Source: Tetracentron sinense (taxonomy: Eukaryota; Streptophyta; Magnoliopsida; Trochodendrales; Trochodendraceae). From it: a stretch of DNA of 64,000 bases. The notes below the pieces were generated by a model, which saw only the letters and a program-made list of their open reading frames with translations, did not search any database and was not told the DNA's origin. The stretch lies in assembly GCA_015143295.1 (NCBI GenBank), contig CM026561.1:40056875-40120874 (forward strand), given 5' to 3'. Shown here in pieces: positions 44,211-55,830 of this stretch (position 1 is the stretch's first letter; each line of letters begins with the position of its first letter). A program made the translations under genes and the position numbers.

Positions 44211-45269
44211 AGAATTTCGTCCTCAAAATTAGGACTTTCACATGGACAAACGGGGATACTATTCCCACACTTCACCTTACTCTACTGAGCATACGATTTG
44301 ATATCCCTAGACATGGCACAATGATGTGTCAATCCAATTTAGACTAACACATGGACTAGGTACTCACTTACTAGCAAGGTATCTTTGATATTAACATTAA
44401 ATAATGTTCTAATTTGCACCCAGCATGTATAAATTCATACATCACAATATATGCAATATAATTATATTGTAGCATGTTCGTACATGTATAACAACCACAT
44501 CAATTTATATCACTAATTTATTGCTCAACAACTTTGATGGGAGCGTAGGCTGCTCATTGCCAAATGGAGTATCACCTCCATTCCCTCTAGTCTAGTAAAC
44601 TCTACCTCAGTTGCCACACTTCATGATCAAGTCTTGAGAGCAATAACATAACCTGAGTATAACTTAAAATCAAGCTCATAACAATTCCATGAGCATAAAT
44701 TGCCTATATAAGCGTATTGTATACATCGAAGCACACACATAATAGCATATATTTCAAAAACTAAGTCCTTAGTTCTGTAACAACTCTAAATCTACTAGAC
44801 TCGTAAGACGAATTGAAAGAGAATCCTATAGTCTCACTCGGAAGACAAATCCCTACAGAAACCTAATAACACAATGCATGACAAAGGACCTACCAATCCC
44901 TTGTCAACCAACACCTAGCTAGACTCTAGCCTGAGTATCATCACAACTCATGAGTCTAATTGAGAAACCACAATTATGTTGGAATTTTATGCTTGATGAA
45001 CTGGTTTCCAATAATTTACAACATATAATACATACACAACACCTAGCATATAGTAACACCCAACAACACAGTATATATAGTATACACACAATAAGGATTC
45101 ATAGATAACTTAGCGAAGCTAGGAATCAAGTCGGTTGAAGTATCAACCGGTTTGAGATGAAGACTATTAAGTAGTCTATACTTGGAATACAACTCTTTTC
45201 TTAAACCTAATGCCTTGTTTTAATCATGGTATCAAATACTAAGTGACCCTAAGAAAATCTAATGCCTAG
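44211..45269 (-). other. Residual internal region of the LARD-like element
   Basis: About 1 kb with no pol. 45269-44650 (minus) is leader, similar to the leader of the gag-only gypsy. At about 44632-44526 a gag start is recognisable on the minus strand (TRGNGGD and FGNEQP), matching the N-terminus of the Gag at 39461. Sequence then runs straight to the PPT, so gag and pol were deleted. Confidence 0.75.
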
Positions 45270-45281
45270 GCTCTGATACCA
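45270..45281 (-). promoter_or_regulatory. PBS of the LARD-like element
   Basis: TGGTATCAGAGC on the minus strand, 4 bp from the 5' LTR edge at 45286. Confidence 0.92.
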
Positions 45282-46046
45282 CCTCTGTAACACCCCAAAA
45301 CCCCACCTTGGACTTAATGGGACATTGGGCCTGTTACACTGCTTGAACCTGCTCAACTCCATAAAGGCAATCCTAAAAATGCGAGCCTACAAAAATTTCT
45401 TAATAAAACTGTAATAGTAATAAAAACTTCCATGTATAAAATGAAGTAACCTTCCTATACAACCTGCGACCAATACTAACTTTACCCACAATTAGATCAT
45501 AATGATCCCCACAAGTGATTTAAACCTAAGCAACATCATAAACTCAAAAGTATCAAATACTTAATACAATAGAAATCTAACAATATGCAAAAGAAACTGT
45601 CTAAGTCACTCCTCTTAGAGATCACCTACTCGCTCTTTCTTGCACAACTTCCTTAACCTATGACTCAACGGCTTGCTTCGGCTCCAAACATGCCGACAAT
45701 AACAGGTCGACTAAGCATTGACAACACTCAGCGGATATCCAGTCTAACTAAAAATAACAATAACCCATGCTCATAACCAATATCAAATTCATGCGACAGT
45801 TACAAAATCAATAAATTGTTCAAATGATATTTGCATAATCCATGACAGATTCATATAGCATAATCAATAACAAATTCATATGACATTTGCATAATCCATG
45901 ATAGGTTCATACAACATAATCAATAACAGGTTCATATGACATTTACATAATCAGAGTGTGAAAAATATGTGAACATATCATGACATGTTTCATTGCCCTT
46001 GTAATTTCATGTTCATGATTCAATACTTGCAATTCAGTATCAATGT

Positions 46047-46252
46047 CCGATAACGCATGATAAGTTCCATATTCATGTTTCAGTACTTGTACTTCAGTTT
46101 TAATGTCCGACAACGCATGATAAGATCGAAAATGCATGATAAGTTTTGACAACGCATGATAAGATCGACAACACATGATAAAATCGATAACGCATGATAA
46201 GTTTTGACAACGCATGATAAGATTGACAACGCAGTATAAGTTCAGTATTCAT
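46047..46252. repeat. Tandem repeat, about 20-bp unit, 5' LTR copy
   Basis: About eight units of GACAACGCATGATAAGATC type; counterpart of 33092-33249. Confidence 0.82.
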
Positions 46253-48411
46253 GTAACTCATGCATAGCATTCTTGAACTTGTGACTCTTGGACTTGTATC
46301 ATGAATGTTATGTATGCCTGTTTTCCCATAAAAATGGTCATCGAGGTTTGTGTATTTAGATTCATGGAAGTGCATCAACAGAAGCGTAAGCCCCTAAAGC
46401 TCTTAGATCCCAAATATCCATGATAATTATCTAGGACTTGAAATCTTATCCATGGAGAGCGTCAACAAATACCAGAGCTACTTGAATTTCAGGACTCTTG
46501 TAAAATCATGCAGTGTCCTTGATGTCATACTTATATACCCATAAGACTTGTTATCATGAATGTTATGCATGCTTGTTTTCCCATAAAATTTAGATCCATG
46601 GAGGTGCATCGACAGAAGCGTAAGCCCTTAAATCTCTTAGATCCCAAATCTCCATGATAGTTATCCAGGACTTGAAATCTTATCCATGGAGAGCATCAAC
46701 GAATACCAGAGCTACTTGAATTTTAGGATACTTGTAAAATCATGCAGTGTCCTTGTCCTTGTTCTTGTATTTCAGTATTCAGAGTCTTTGTACTTGTATT
46801 TCAATGTTCAGAGTCTTTGTACTTGTATTTCAGAGTTCATTCCTTGTACTTGTCTTTGTCCGTGTTCATGCTTGTGTACACGTGAGACTTGTAATCTACT
46901 ACAATGTAAACTTGTGCTTGAGTGTTGTGATTAGCATCCGAGCTCGGTCATCACTTAGATTCTAATCTCCCACCATGGAAACTCCACCATACTGTCTCAT
47001 ACCATATGGTTAGAGAATTCCCGATTTAGAAGACCTTCCTCTAAGCTTAGGCCTACTCGAATATCAATCACCATGCAATATAGATAGGCATAATTTAACA
47101 TTCATGATTAATATTCAAACTCGGTTATCACCTAGACTTCTGTCTTCCGCTAAGAAACTCTACTAGGTTATATCTCCCTAGTTAGAGAATTCCCGACCTG
47201 GAGGACTTCCTCTAGGCTTTGGCTTATCCGAATGTCGATCACCGTACAAGTATAAATAGGGTATAATTTAGCATACGAGTGTTTAGTGCATAATTTACAT
47301 AGTCATAGTAAACAATACATTATCATGATTTCACGATTCTCTTCACCAACTTCCTAAATAGTAAACCCCATCTCATTCCTCTCATTCATAGAACATCATG
47401 ATAGTAGAATCATACTTAATAGAATTTGCATCACAAGTAAAACCCCCATGTCATGGATAAAATGTCCCATTCATTTCAATAAAATTTATAACACATAAAA
47501 AAAACCCCATGTTATATAAATAGCACATAATTTAGCATGATAAACCATAATATCTCTTTAGCTTAGTTTCTCAATTCTCAATAACATCATATTAACATTG
47601 AAAACACTTTCAAGCATTTAAGCAAACACCGTAAGTATATTTGTTATGTGTACATTGCCCTTCCCCATTTTTCTATCATACAATAGTCATTCACATAGTC
47701 CATGAGCATCCAATTCAAGCTCAACCCCAATCCATGCATCTATAATCCATTCCTCCACCATTTTAGCCCATCTATATCATTTCCATGCATCTATAACCCA
47801 TAAAGCATAACTCATTATCCAATTTAAGCTTCTAACATGCATATTCATCTATATCCTTACTTAAACATGCATTATCTCATACAAATTTATCGTTTATCAT
47901 ACTTAATCAATTAACATAATAATACAAGGTTTAGAGTAGAGAGGATATCGAATATTCAAACACAATAGAGCTTGTAGCACATGCAAAACCCTCATTTCAA
48001 GAGTAAAATCTCTCATTCATGCTTATTACCAAGTCATCTTTGCATAATCATGTAATATCCTTGATAATGCATAAACATTCTTATTTAAAACATAAAAAAC
48101 ATTTACCAAGGTTAGATTAGAAAAGATATCGACCTTAGAGATCATTCCCTTCGATCCAAACCGCTTGAGAATGCTCCTCGAGGCTTTGGGGATGATCTTC
48201 AAGCTAAGCTTCTTCTCCTCTAAGTAAAAACTCTTCTTCTCCAAGCCAAAACTCCCTTAGAACTCTAGGTTTTCTCTCTTCCTTAGCCAAATTAGGTTAG
48301 AAATTGATAAGATACTCTAAAACCTCGAAATAGGACTCCTATTTATAGTCCCAATGGTTAAAAACCCTAAAATCCGGGCTTTAGAGATTTTTTTAAAACC
48401 AAAATCGCGTG

Positions 48412-48535
48412 CACCGATTGATCAAGGGTTCAGTTCCGATCGATCGGACTCAAATGGGCAACTTTTGGGTTCAGACCGATCGATCGGTCTGCCAGGGCCG
48501 ATCGATCGGTCTGCCAGGGCCGATCGATCAGGTCT
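48412..48535 (-). repeat. Palindromic block (GATCGATC core), 5' LTR copy
   Basis: Includes CCGATCGATCGGACTC, GACCGATCGATCGGTC and a duplicated unit TCTGCCAGGGCCGATCGATC that the partner LTR has only once. Confidence 0.86.
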
Positions 48536-49078
48536 TACAGTTAAACTGGGCAATTTTCATCTAGAACCCACTCTGGTAATTGGCACGTAACTTTTGACTC
48601 GATTGCCGGAATTGAACGATTCAACTTGCATTGGATTCGTCATTTGAAGGTAAACAATTTTATGGGTAATGGACAAATCTTAATTATGGGTTTTTAATTA
48701 CCTAAATGGGCTCTAAAACTGACTGGTCTGGGATGGATTACAGCAGATCAGAATTTCAGCAGACCTGACTTCAGAAATCCAACATTTAACTTAACCTCGA
48801 CTCCAAATCTAGAAAAATGATCAACATGAACATTGAAGAGGGTTTCGATATCTTTCTAATGGCTCAAGAATCAGTCGCTTCCGATCAGTGGTGAGATAGC
48901 TAGAGTTTCCTAAAGTTGAGGGTATGTTAAGGCAACCCTCTTCTTTACAACTTTGATTATGCTTGATCACATCACACCATTTAGATATAATTACATAAGA
49001 ATTAAAACATCACAAAAACTATTATACTCATATTACTTGCATTAAAGGCATGAAAAAGATTCAAGTCTCTATAGTTAT

Positions 49079-50347
49079 TAAGTGGTGACTACACATCAAC
49101 ATATGAGTGTTTAAATGTACACTGATTGATTGTGTATAATGAGAGACATCTTGTATAAACATTTATATTATTAGATGGATATGTCCTCTCATTAACTATA
49201 AACTCGATTTGATAATCCTTAGATCTGAGGACTTCATTCATCATTGAACAGTGATCTGATTGTTTTGATTCCACCTAAGTACTCTCTAAATTTAGAGACT
49301 ATGAAAATGTGACACAGACCTATTCGAGTGATGATGATTATCAAACATGAAATTCATGTCCATTAAAGTGGGATATTATCTAAGTTTTGGGGAATGACAT
49401 TTTTTAAGCTTAAAGTTTGCCCAGGTACTTTTGAAGCAAAAGTATTTGAAATACTAATTCTTATAAAAAAAAAAAATGTATAACATTCAACAAAAGAGTT
49501 TTGTAAAAAAATTTATCATGAGAAATAGTTCTCATGGATTAATTAATTGTCTTGGAGTCTCAAAGATTTTCATAGGCTATGGGTTAAATAATATCCTATT
49601 CTCGAAGGTCTATATGGGATAATGTGGTTGAAATGATTTATCAGATCATTTAGTTTATGTGGAGGGATCCATGTATGGTTTATATACTGCCAGTGAAGTT
49701 CAATTGCAATATGGATATCTCAGATCATTTGCAATTCCTAAGTTCTAACCTATACTTGGTCAATGTGTTAACATAGGGTTAGCCAGAGATAGTATATTTC
49801 AGAACAATTTGTGGAGGTGCTCAAGAGAGCTTACCAAGCTTGGACAATTTTTAAGTATATTTAAATGGTATAAATTCTCTAAGTAACACTATGTTAAGGG
49901 GATGAGTATGAACCAAATCCAATCCTATTTAAATGGGTAAATCAGCTAATTAGGATATTCGGTGAGATCCTTATCCATAATTAAGAAGGATGTTGGACGA
50001 CCGATTAGTAGTGGACACCAATTGTTGGATATCCCTCTAATGTGGACACCGCATATTGGACGGTCCATTAGTACTAGACATCAATTGTTGGACACCCCTC
50101 TAATGTGGACACCACATGTTGGACATCTGATTAATAATGGACACACATGTTAGACGGCCCACTAGTGTGGACACCACATGTCGAACACCCCTCATGTATG
50201 GCCCACAAGTGGAATCCTTCCCCTTTAATTGATAGAGTTGTTACATTTTGAATTTAAACCTTATTCTCTTAAGTTTGAAATTCAAATGAGATTTTAATAA
50301 TTAAGAGATTAAAGGATAAACTAGATTTTGAACTATGAGATAGGAAA
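49079..50347 (+). mobile_element. Angela-like copia LTR, second fragment
   Basis: Continues the LTR begun at 31978. No coding sequence. Contains a tandem region at 49990-50195. The Tat-like gypsy is inserted after GTGAA (50348-50352); a last short piece may be 60144-60181. Confidence 0.6.
49990..50195. repeat. Tandem repeat, about 34-bp unit (GTTGGACACCCCTCTAATGT)
   Basis: About six alternating diverged units such as GTGGACACCACATGTTGGAC. GGTGTCC and GGACACC are complementary, so units can pair. Confidence 0.78.
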
Positions 50348-50352
50348 GTGAA

Positions 50353-51034
50353 TGATGAGTGTACAAAAGTACACTCCAAACTAATTATTATGTAACCCTT
50401 TATCACCCTTTCTAGTCTGAATCAATGATTTAAAGTCTATATTCTGAACTTGTTCTCCTATCTATAAATTATGAATTCTAAGTATTATGCAGGAATTCAA
50501 GTAAAGAACTTTCATGGAAATCAACAGATGGAGAAAAGTCAAAAAGGCGATGTTGATAAGAATGATAACTCAGACCATTCTCGGGATTGAAGAAGATAAA
50601 GTCTAAAGGCCCAAGACCCAAGTCTAAGAAACCAAAGCCCACAAGTTTATGTTAAAGTTCAAGGTCAAAACGCAAGACAAGTATAAAAAGATTCTCTCAC
50701 ACATGGGTGGAGAATCTTAGCAAGATATGGAAGGATGTGATTTTAGCATAAAAAGACTAGAACTCTCTTAAATTAGAAAGAGGAGATGTGCTCTAGAGAT
50801 GTTTCTATTTTAACGGAATGAGAAAATCTAAATCAAATAAAAGCGAAAATGAAAAACGTATAACTATGTATATCTCATGTCGTATGGACATCTCACCATT
50901 ACTCTGCACACGTTGGTACTAATCCCAATCTCCTCTCTTCTCTTATTATTGTTTTAGTTTTTTCTTTGTATGAATTGCTAATTACCTAGCCTTGGCCAGG
51001 GTGGAATTCTCTTAATGAGGTGATGTTAGTTTGA
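50353..51034 (+). repeat. Tat-like 5' LTR remnant
   Basis: Closely matches 58885-59560 (for example CTATCTATAAATTATGAATT and GGTGGAATTCTCTTAATG). Starts TGATGAGTGTACAAAAG; compared with the 3' LTR about 1.43 kb after TGATGAGT is missing. Cut at 51034 by the LINE tail. Confidence 0.85.
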
Positions 51035-51647
51035 TTTTTTTTTTGTAAAAGATAATCTCATTTAACAAGAGGGGAAAAGAACAGAGACCAAAGTACAGCC
51101 AAAAAACACTAAGAAACCCTCCTGCCCACACCAAAAATACCTGGATTAAAAGGAAGGGTGATACCCTGAGTCCGCACAACAAACTCTGGGTTGTGCGGAC
51201 TTCAAGGATTGGAAGAACTTCCATCATCAGAGGAGAGGAGTCGTCGTTTATGGTATTAACCATAATAAGGGAATCACTTTCCACAATAAAATGGGCCCAC
51301 CCTCGCTGTCTACCCAAGTCCAAGCTTTCCTTGATGGCCAAAGCTTCATTAACAAGAGGGGACGACGCTTGTATAGCCCTTGAGACCCGAGAAAGCACTG
51401 TAGCTCGGTGGTCTCGAACTATTATTCCAATCCTCGCTGCTCCATCTGAGTGACAGAATGCCCCATCACAATTCATCTTGAGAGAGCCCCTAACTAGGGC
51501 CTGCCATCAAAGGGAAGCAAACTCACTGGGCCGCTCACTATGACTAGCATCGGAAGGAGTATAAGAGACATGTTGAGAAGCAATCTCTCTTGACAACTTT
51601 GAAGCCCAATCTGTTGTTCTTCTGGGATCGGCTATGATAGAGGAAAA
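51035..51647 (-). pseudogene. LINE (L1-type), RNase H end and poly(A) tail
   Basis: Minus strand. Plant LINE C-terminal RNase H (RVT_3 type): NCDGAF with the first Asp, GIIVRDHRATVL, VNEALAIKESLDLG with Glu, and HFIVESDSL with Asp. It ends LLNEIIFYKKK, then a poly(A) tail (T run at 51035-51044). The upstream part is FSSIIADPRRTTDWASKL (51647-51590), with a stop near 51507. Together with 54738-55120 it forms one copy split by the solo LTR. The left flank is the Tat-like LTR. Confidence 0.88.
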
Positions 51648-52186
51648 TGTTAGCCTAAAATTTACAACCTTAGGTACCCTTAATAATTTTAATGATAACA
51701 CAATAATGAAATGATCATTGTGTTACTAATGTCTCTATTGAGTTCATGTAAAATCAGTGTACAAAGAGCATTAGCAAAACATCAAAGGCACAAAGCATGA
51801 AAATGGCATCAAGCATGAAAAAAATGCACAAAGCAAGTCATCCAATCAAGTTGAAGATCAAGCCAATCCAAAGCAAAAGTAACAAAAACTCATGTCATGA
51901 AGAAGAAGATTCACTAAGAAGCATTCTTTGTCATGAAGATGAAGTCGAAGAAGCCAATCAAAATCAAATTTGAAGTACATTAAAGACTCTCCAACAAGAA
52001 GATTCAAGGTTTATTTTTATTGTTCTAAGAGTTATCAGAACAAATGTAACAAGTCTTCAAAGTTTGATGGTTGAAAGCTCAAAAGCCTAGATTGACCATA
52101 GGAGCCTTAAGAGCATCATTACACATCTTTATAAGGTCCTTAGACATCATATGGAATGGTTAAAAACATGATAAAGTCATCATAAA

Positions 52187-52325
52187 CCAGTTGACTAGTT
52201 TTCAAAACCAGTTGACTAGTTTAAAAAATAGTCGACTAGTTCTCACTGGTGATAAAAACCAGTCGATTGATTTGGTCTAGAAGCTACTAGACTTGACAGG
52301 CTGAAAACCAGTCAACTGATTTTAT
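52187..52325 (+). repeat. Palindromic block (CAGTCGACTGG core)
   Basis: CCAGTTGACTAGTT (twice), TAGTCGACTAGTT, CCAGTCGATTGATT and CCAGTCAACTGATT, about 80-220 bp upstream of TATAAAT (52405-52411). The related solo LTR at 61929 uses a different core at the same place. Confidence 0.84.
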
Positions 52326-52916
52326 CGCGGAGTGCATTAATTAAAGCCTCTAATGGCTAGTTTTGTATTCAATGTTACTCCAACAACCATAAAACTTCTT
52401 GGGCTATAAATTGAGATGATTTATGAATTAAATCAAGAACTCTTATCACTCCTATCATTCTATTAATCAATTCAAATCATTCATTGATTCATCTATTGAG
52501 TAAACATTAGAAACCCAAAAAGAGTCATTATTGAGCTATTCAACTCCATTATTTGAGAGACTTTAGTGAGTTTTAAAGTGATCAACTAGCTCGTTTTGGG
52601 AGCAATTACACTTCTACAAAGTGTATTTGAATAAAGAATCCTTGGATTCTTGTCCTTAAAGTGGGAAGCTTCATTGTAAGGTTTGATCTTCACCCGGAAT
52701 AAAATTGTGGTAAGTCAAAAGAGGGGAATCTCTTGCAAGTGTAAGGTTTGATCTTCACCCGCAAGAAGATCGTGCGATTAGTGAATCATGTTGAATCCTA
52801 GAGTGGGAAGCTTGAAGCATGGACATAGGCGGGAAGGCTGAACCACGATGACATATCTTGTGTTTGCTCTCTTTCTCCTTATTGTAAGCACCCAATTTTT
52901 ACACCTCGAGACCCGT

Positions 52917-53820
52917 GGTTAAGCTTAACCATGGTTAAAATTTAAAAATCTAAAAACTGCCATAGTGTTGGTAATCACATTACCGACACCTATTATTTTA
53001 TGTGACAGTGACTTTGGCCCCATACCAGGCCCATACTTGGCATCCCATGTGGCCCACAGCTGGTCCAGGGCACTCCCCTCAGTCTGGGCTTTAATTTCGA
53101 GGGTCATGGACCCCCTAATTGCACTCCTAACCATAGTTACATGGGTACAAACCACGGTAAAAAAATCCATTATTGGCGGTAAAGCATTCACCGCCAATAT
53201 GGATTTGTGAAGAATCCTAATTGGCGGAAATGCATAACCGCCAATTCCAATTTTATGCTGTTTTGGGCTTTGCAGTAAGCCACGGCCCATGGGAGCCCTC
53301 CACTAGGCCTCACCTGACCCCTGGGGTCCATTTCCAGCATCTCCAGGCCCTATCTTGCCTTAACCCATAGTTAACTCAACCATGATTTAGCATTAACCAT
53401 GGTCAGTTGAACTAAACCCCTTGGAAAAATCTTAGCAAATTCTTTGAAATCCAAAATATTCCAAAACTTGGAAAAATATCACTTTTGGACTGTATGCTCT
53501 TGCCTAATCATGGTTAGATGAGCTTAACCATGGTTAACACTTGGTTTAACCATGGTTAAACTCATTTAAGCCTTGGTTAAAATTCTAAAAAATCATGGAA
53601 AATCTCAATGGCATTCTAAATCCAAATCCAACTTGATAGTATGTCCAACCATGATTATCCGGACTAATCATGGTTAAACCCATGTTTTAACCATGGTTAG
53701 TCCCACCAAACTTAGGAAATTGGGAAAAATCCTCAAAAATGTTTAAACAAATCTAAAGGATCATAAACATACCTTGGACCTTGCCCAACCCCGGTTAGCA
53801 ACCTTAACCACGCTTAAACC
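52917..53820 (+). repeat. Dispersed TTAACCATGGTTAA palindromes
   Basis: At least ten copies or variants (GCTTAACCATGGTTAA, TTTAACCATGGTTAAAC, CTAACCATGATTA and others) scattered through this half of the Ogre-like LTR. Confidence 0.85.
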
Positions 53821-53828
53821 CTTTTTGG

Positions 53829-54103
53829 TCTACCGGGCCTAACTCTAAGCCTACCAGGCTTACCCTTGGCCTACTGGGCTTACCTTTAGCCTACCGGGCC
53901 TAACTTTTAGCCTACCGGGCTTATCCTTGGCCTACTGGGCCAAATCCAAAGCCTACCAGGCTTACCCTAGGCCTATCGGGCCTATCTCTTAATCTACCGA
54001 ACTAAACCCTAGCTTTCGGGCTTACCCTCTTGGCCTACCGGGCCTAAATCTTGGCCTACCGGGCCTAATCTTGGCCTACCGGGCCCTTTTGGCCTTCCAA
54101 GCC
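53829..54103 (+). repeat. Tandem array of GGCCTACCGGGCC-type units
   Basis: About 14 units of roughly 20 bp. Variants CCTACCGGGCCTAA, CCTACCAGGCTTAC, CCTACTGGGCTTAC and CCTATCGGGCCTAT keep ends that can pair (AGCC..GGCT, GGCC..GGCC). Confidence 0.88.
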
Positions 54104-54737
54104 CAATCAAACATAACCAAGCACTTGACCAACCCGGTCAAACACCCCTAGCCTCCCAGCTAGACCCTAAGCCACCTTTGGTGCACACACAACACTCCCC
54201 TAGCCTTGGTACGGGCTCATGTGTCAGAACTGCGCTCGGTCTGATCTCACCCCAATGTGAGTACGTAGGCAACCCAACCCAAGTTCGACCCTAGTTTAGC
54301 TTTTTCCTTCTTGGATTAGTATAAAATAAACCTAAGACATTTGACTAAACATTGACATTAATTTGGCTTAAACCTAGTAAGTAGGGAACCGTTGTAAAAT
54401 GGAAGTGTCGGGGTGCCTAACACCTTCCTCGGGCTTAACCAAACCTCTTACCCAGAACTCTAAGCAAACCAAGACCTTATCCATTACCTGGGACTTATCC
54501 CTACCGAATTAATAAGTGGCGACTCTAAACATAAACATTACACCAAATGTGGGTAACCAGAATCCGTGCTCACACTTATCTTTATTTATTTATTGTTGCA
54601 TTGATTATATAATTGCTAGAATTATTTTTCCTTGTTATTAGATTAATTAAAATTTTGCAAAAGGGATTAGGAAGAAATTTTATTTTGCTAAGGCCCTATT
54701 CACCACCCCCCCTCTAGGGTTTAATACTTGGGCAACA

Positions 54738-55120
54738 GAGAAGACAAGTTCATTGCGGGCAAACCAAATGGCCCACAGGGATGAAGCTATCACACTCCCA
54801 TTTTATAGTTCTCCACACTAAACAAAGGTTGCATAGACCAATAAGACCACCGTTTTGAGAAATCCACCATGATATCTGAATCCCATTGCCAATGGAAAGA
54901 CAAAGGCAGCCAGGTTACTCTTGCAAACTGGCAATGGAGAAATAGATGGGATACTGATTCAAACTTGTCTCGGCAGAAAGGGCATAGAGAGTTAATTGGA
55001 ATCCGCTTCTTAAAAAGGTTTTCTCCATCAAAAGAAAGCACAATGTGAAAAAAAGCAGCTTTCCTCACAAAACAAGCAAGTGCTCTAATCCAACATAGAA
55101 CTCCTCTCAAGTATGAAGAC
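54738..55120 (-). pseudogene. LINE (L1-type), reverse-transcriptase zinc-binding domain
   Basis: Minus strand, upstream half of the LINE at 51035-51647. The zf-RVT domain has LFKKRIPINSLCPFC, ESVSHLFLHCQFARVTW, then SSLWAIWFARNELVFS at the LTR edge (another frame, one indel near 54790). This motif normally leads straight into the RNase H part now found beyond the solo LTR. The copy is 5'-truncated at about 55120, where it meets the gypsy protease. Confidence 0.87.
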
Positions 55121-55830
55121 CTCAGGTGCCCTGTAATTTCTTGTATTATTGGGGATCATGATTTTGAACAAGCTTTGCTTGATCTTGGTGTAAATGTTAA
55201 TTTAATGCCCTACTCGGTCTATTTACATCTTGGACTAGGAGAAATATAACCCACTACTGTGGTGTTACAATTTGCTGACTAATCTATAAGAAGACCGAGA
55301 GGGGTAGTAGAGGATGTGTTAGTCCAAATAGATAAATTTTATTATCCTGTTGATTTTATCATCTTAGACACACAATCTGTGGTGAATGCTAATTTTAAAA
55401 TCTCAAATATTCTTGGTATACCCTTCTGTGCTACATCTAATGCTTTAATTAATTACTTGAATGGTCTAATGAAATTATCTTTTGAAAATATGACCATAAA
55501 GGTAATATTTTAATATAGGCAAATAATTGCAAGGAGATGATGAGTGCGAGACTACAAATTGGATTTAAGCATTTATGCAAGAAGAGTTGAAATCACCAAA
55601 TTATTCTAACACTCTTGAAACTCTTTTTGTTAATTCTTAAATTGATATTAATTATTTTAATAAAAAATAGTTTTCTAAAATTTGTGCTTTATTTGGTACT
55701 TCACAGGTGACACGGACAAAAGGTTGGCAACCACAATTTGAGGAGTTGCGCAAGGAAAAACAAAAGTCCCTACCCTCCAGTGTTTAAGTTCCAATTTTAG
55801 AGCTTCAACAACTGCCTACTAGTGAAATGC
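55121..55830 (+). pseudogene. Tat/Athila-type gypsy protease fragment
   Basis: Plus-strand retropepsin: CPVISCIIGDHDFEQALLDL with the DLG form of the active site and NLMPYSVYLHLGLGE, RRPRGVVEDVLVQIDKF, DFIILDTQ and ILGIPFCATSNALI, typical of Tat/Athila elements. After it, WQPQFEELRKEKQ and PSSV.VPILELQ at about 55715-55810 match the Tat linker before RT, but RT never follows. Stops at about 55248, 55281 and 55511. Confidence 0.85.

Larger units (their letters stand above)
32312..49073 (-). mobile_element. Long-LTR gypsy derivative (LARD-like), minus strand, split by a gag-only gypsy
   Basis: LTRs of about 3.9 kb (32312-44191 after removing the insert) and 3.8 kb (45286-49073) enclose only about 1.1 kb (44192-45285). 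Minus-strand PBS at 45270-45281 and PPT at 44192-44210 give the orientation. Target duplication GCTAT/GTTAT (32307-32311, 49074-49078) has one mismatch. The LTR ends are TGTAAY..CCC and TCTCTACA in plus reading. The internal part keeps a leader and a small gag start but no pol. The leader and gag start resemble those of the nested element 35476-43429, so both belong to related Tekay-like families. Confidence 0.88.
45286..49073 (-). repeat. 5' LTR of the LARD-like element (3788 bp)
   Basis: Plus reading TGTAACACCCC to AAGTCTCTATA. Contains tandem arrays at 46047-46252 and 46750-46860, TATAAATA (minus) at 48340-48347, and a palindrome block at 48412-48535. No coding sequence. Confidence 0.9.
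52883..54574 (+). mobile_element. Ogre/Tat-like solo LTR (1692 bp)
   Basis: TGTAAGCACCCAATTTTTAC (52883) to CCGTGCTCACA (54574), with perfect target duplication CTTAT (52878-52882 and 54575-54579). The end region with AAGTGGCGACTCT resembles 15440-15848. The first half is full of TTAACCATGGTTAA-type palindromes (52917-53820), the second holds the GGCCTACCGGGCC array (53829-54103). No coding sequence. Confidence 0.92.
51648..54737 (+). mobile_element. Sirevirus-like solo LTR, itself split by an Ogre-like solo LTR
   Basis: TGTTAGCC (51648) to TTGGGCAACA (54737), about 1393 bp after removing 52883-54574 and its 5-bp duplication. Both flanks are LINE, which rejoins across it; flanks GAAAA and GAGAA are a one-mismatch target duplication. 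It is related to the solo LTR at 61929-63349 (same ends, same C-rich stretch CTATTCACC..CCTCTAGG). Palindrome block 52187-52325, TATAAAT at 52405-52411. No PBS or PPT is nearby. Confidence 0.9.

Noticed and set aside
51035..51647. Host RNase H gene
   Set aside because: Poly(A) tail, the zf-RVT part at 54738-55120 and rejoining across the solo LTR show it is a LINE.
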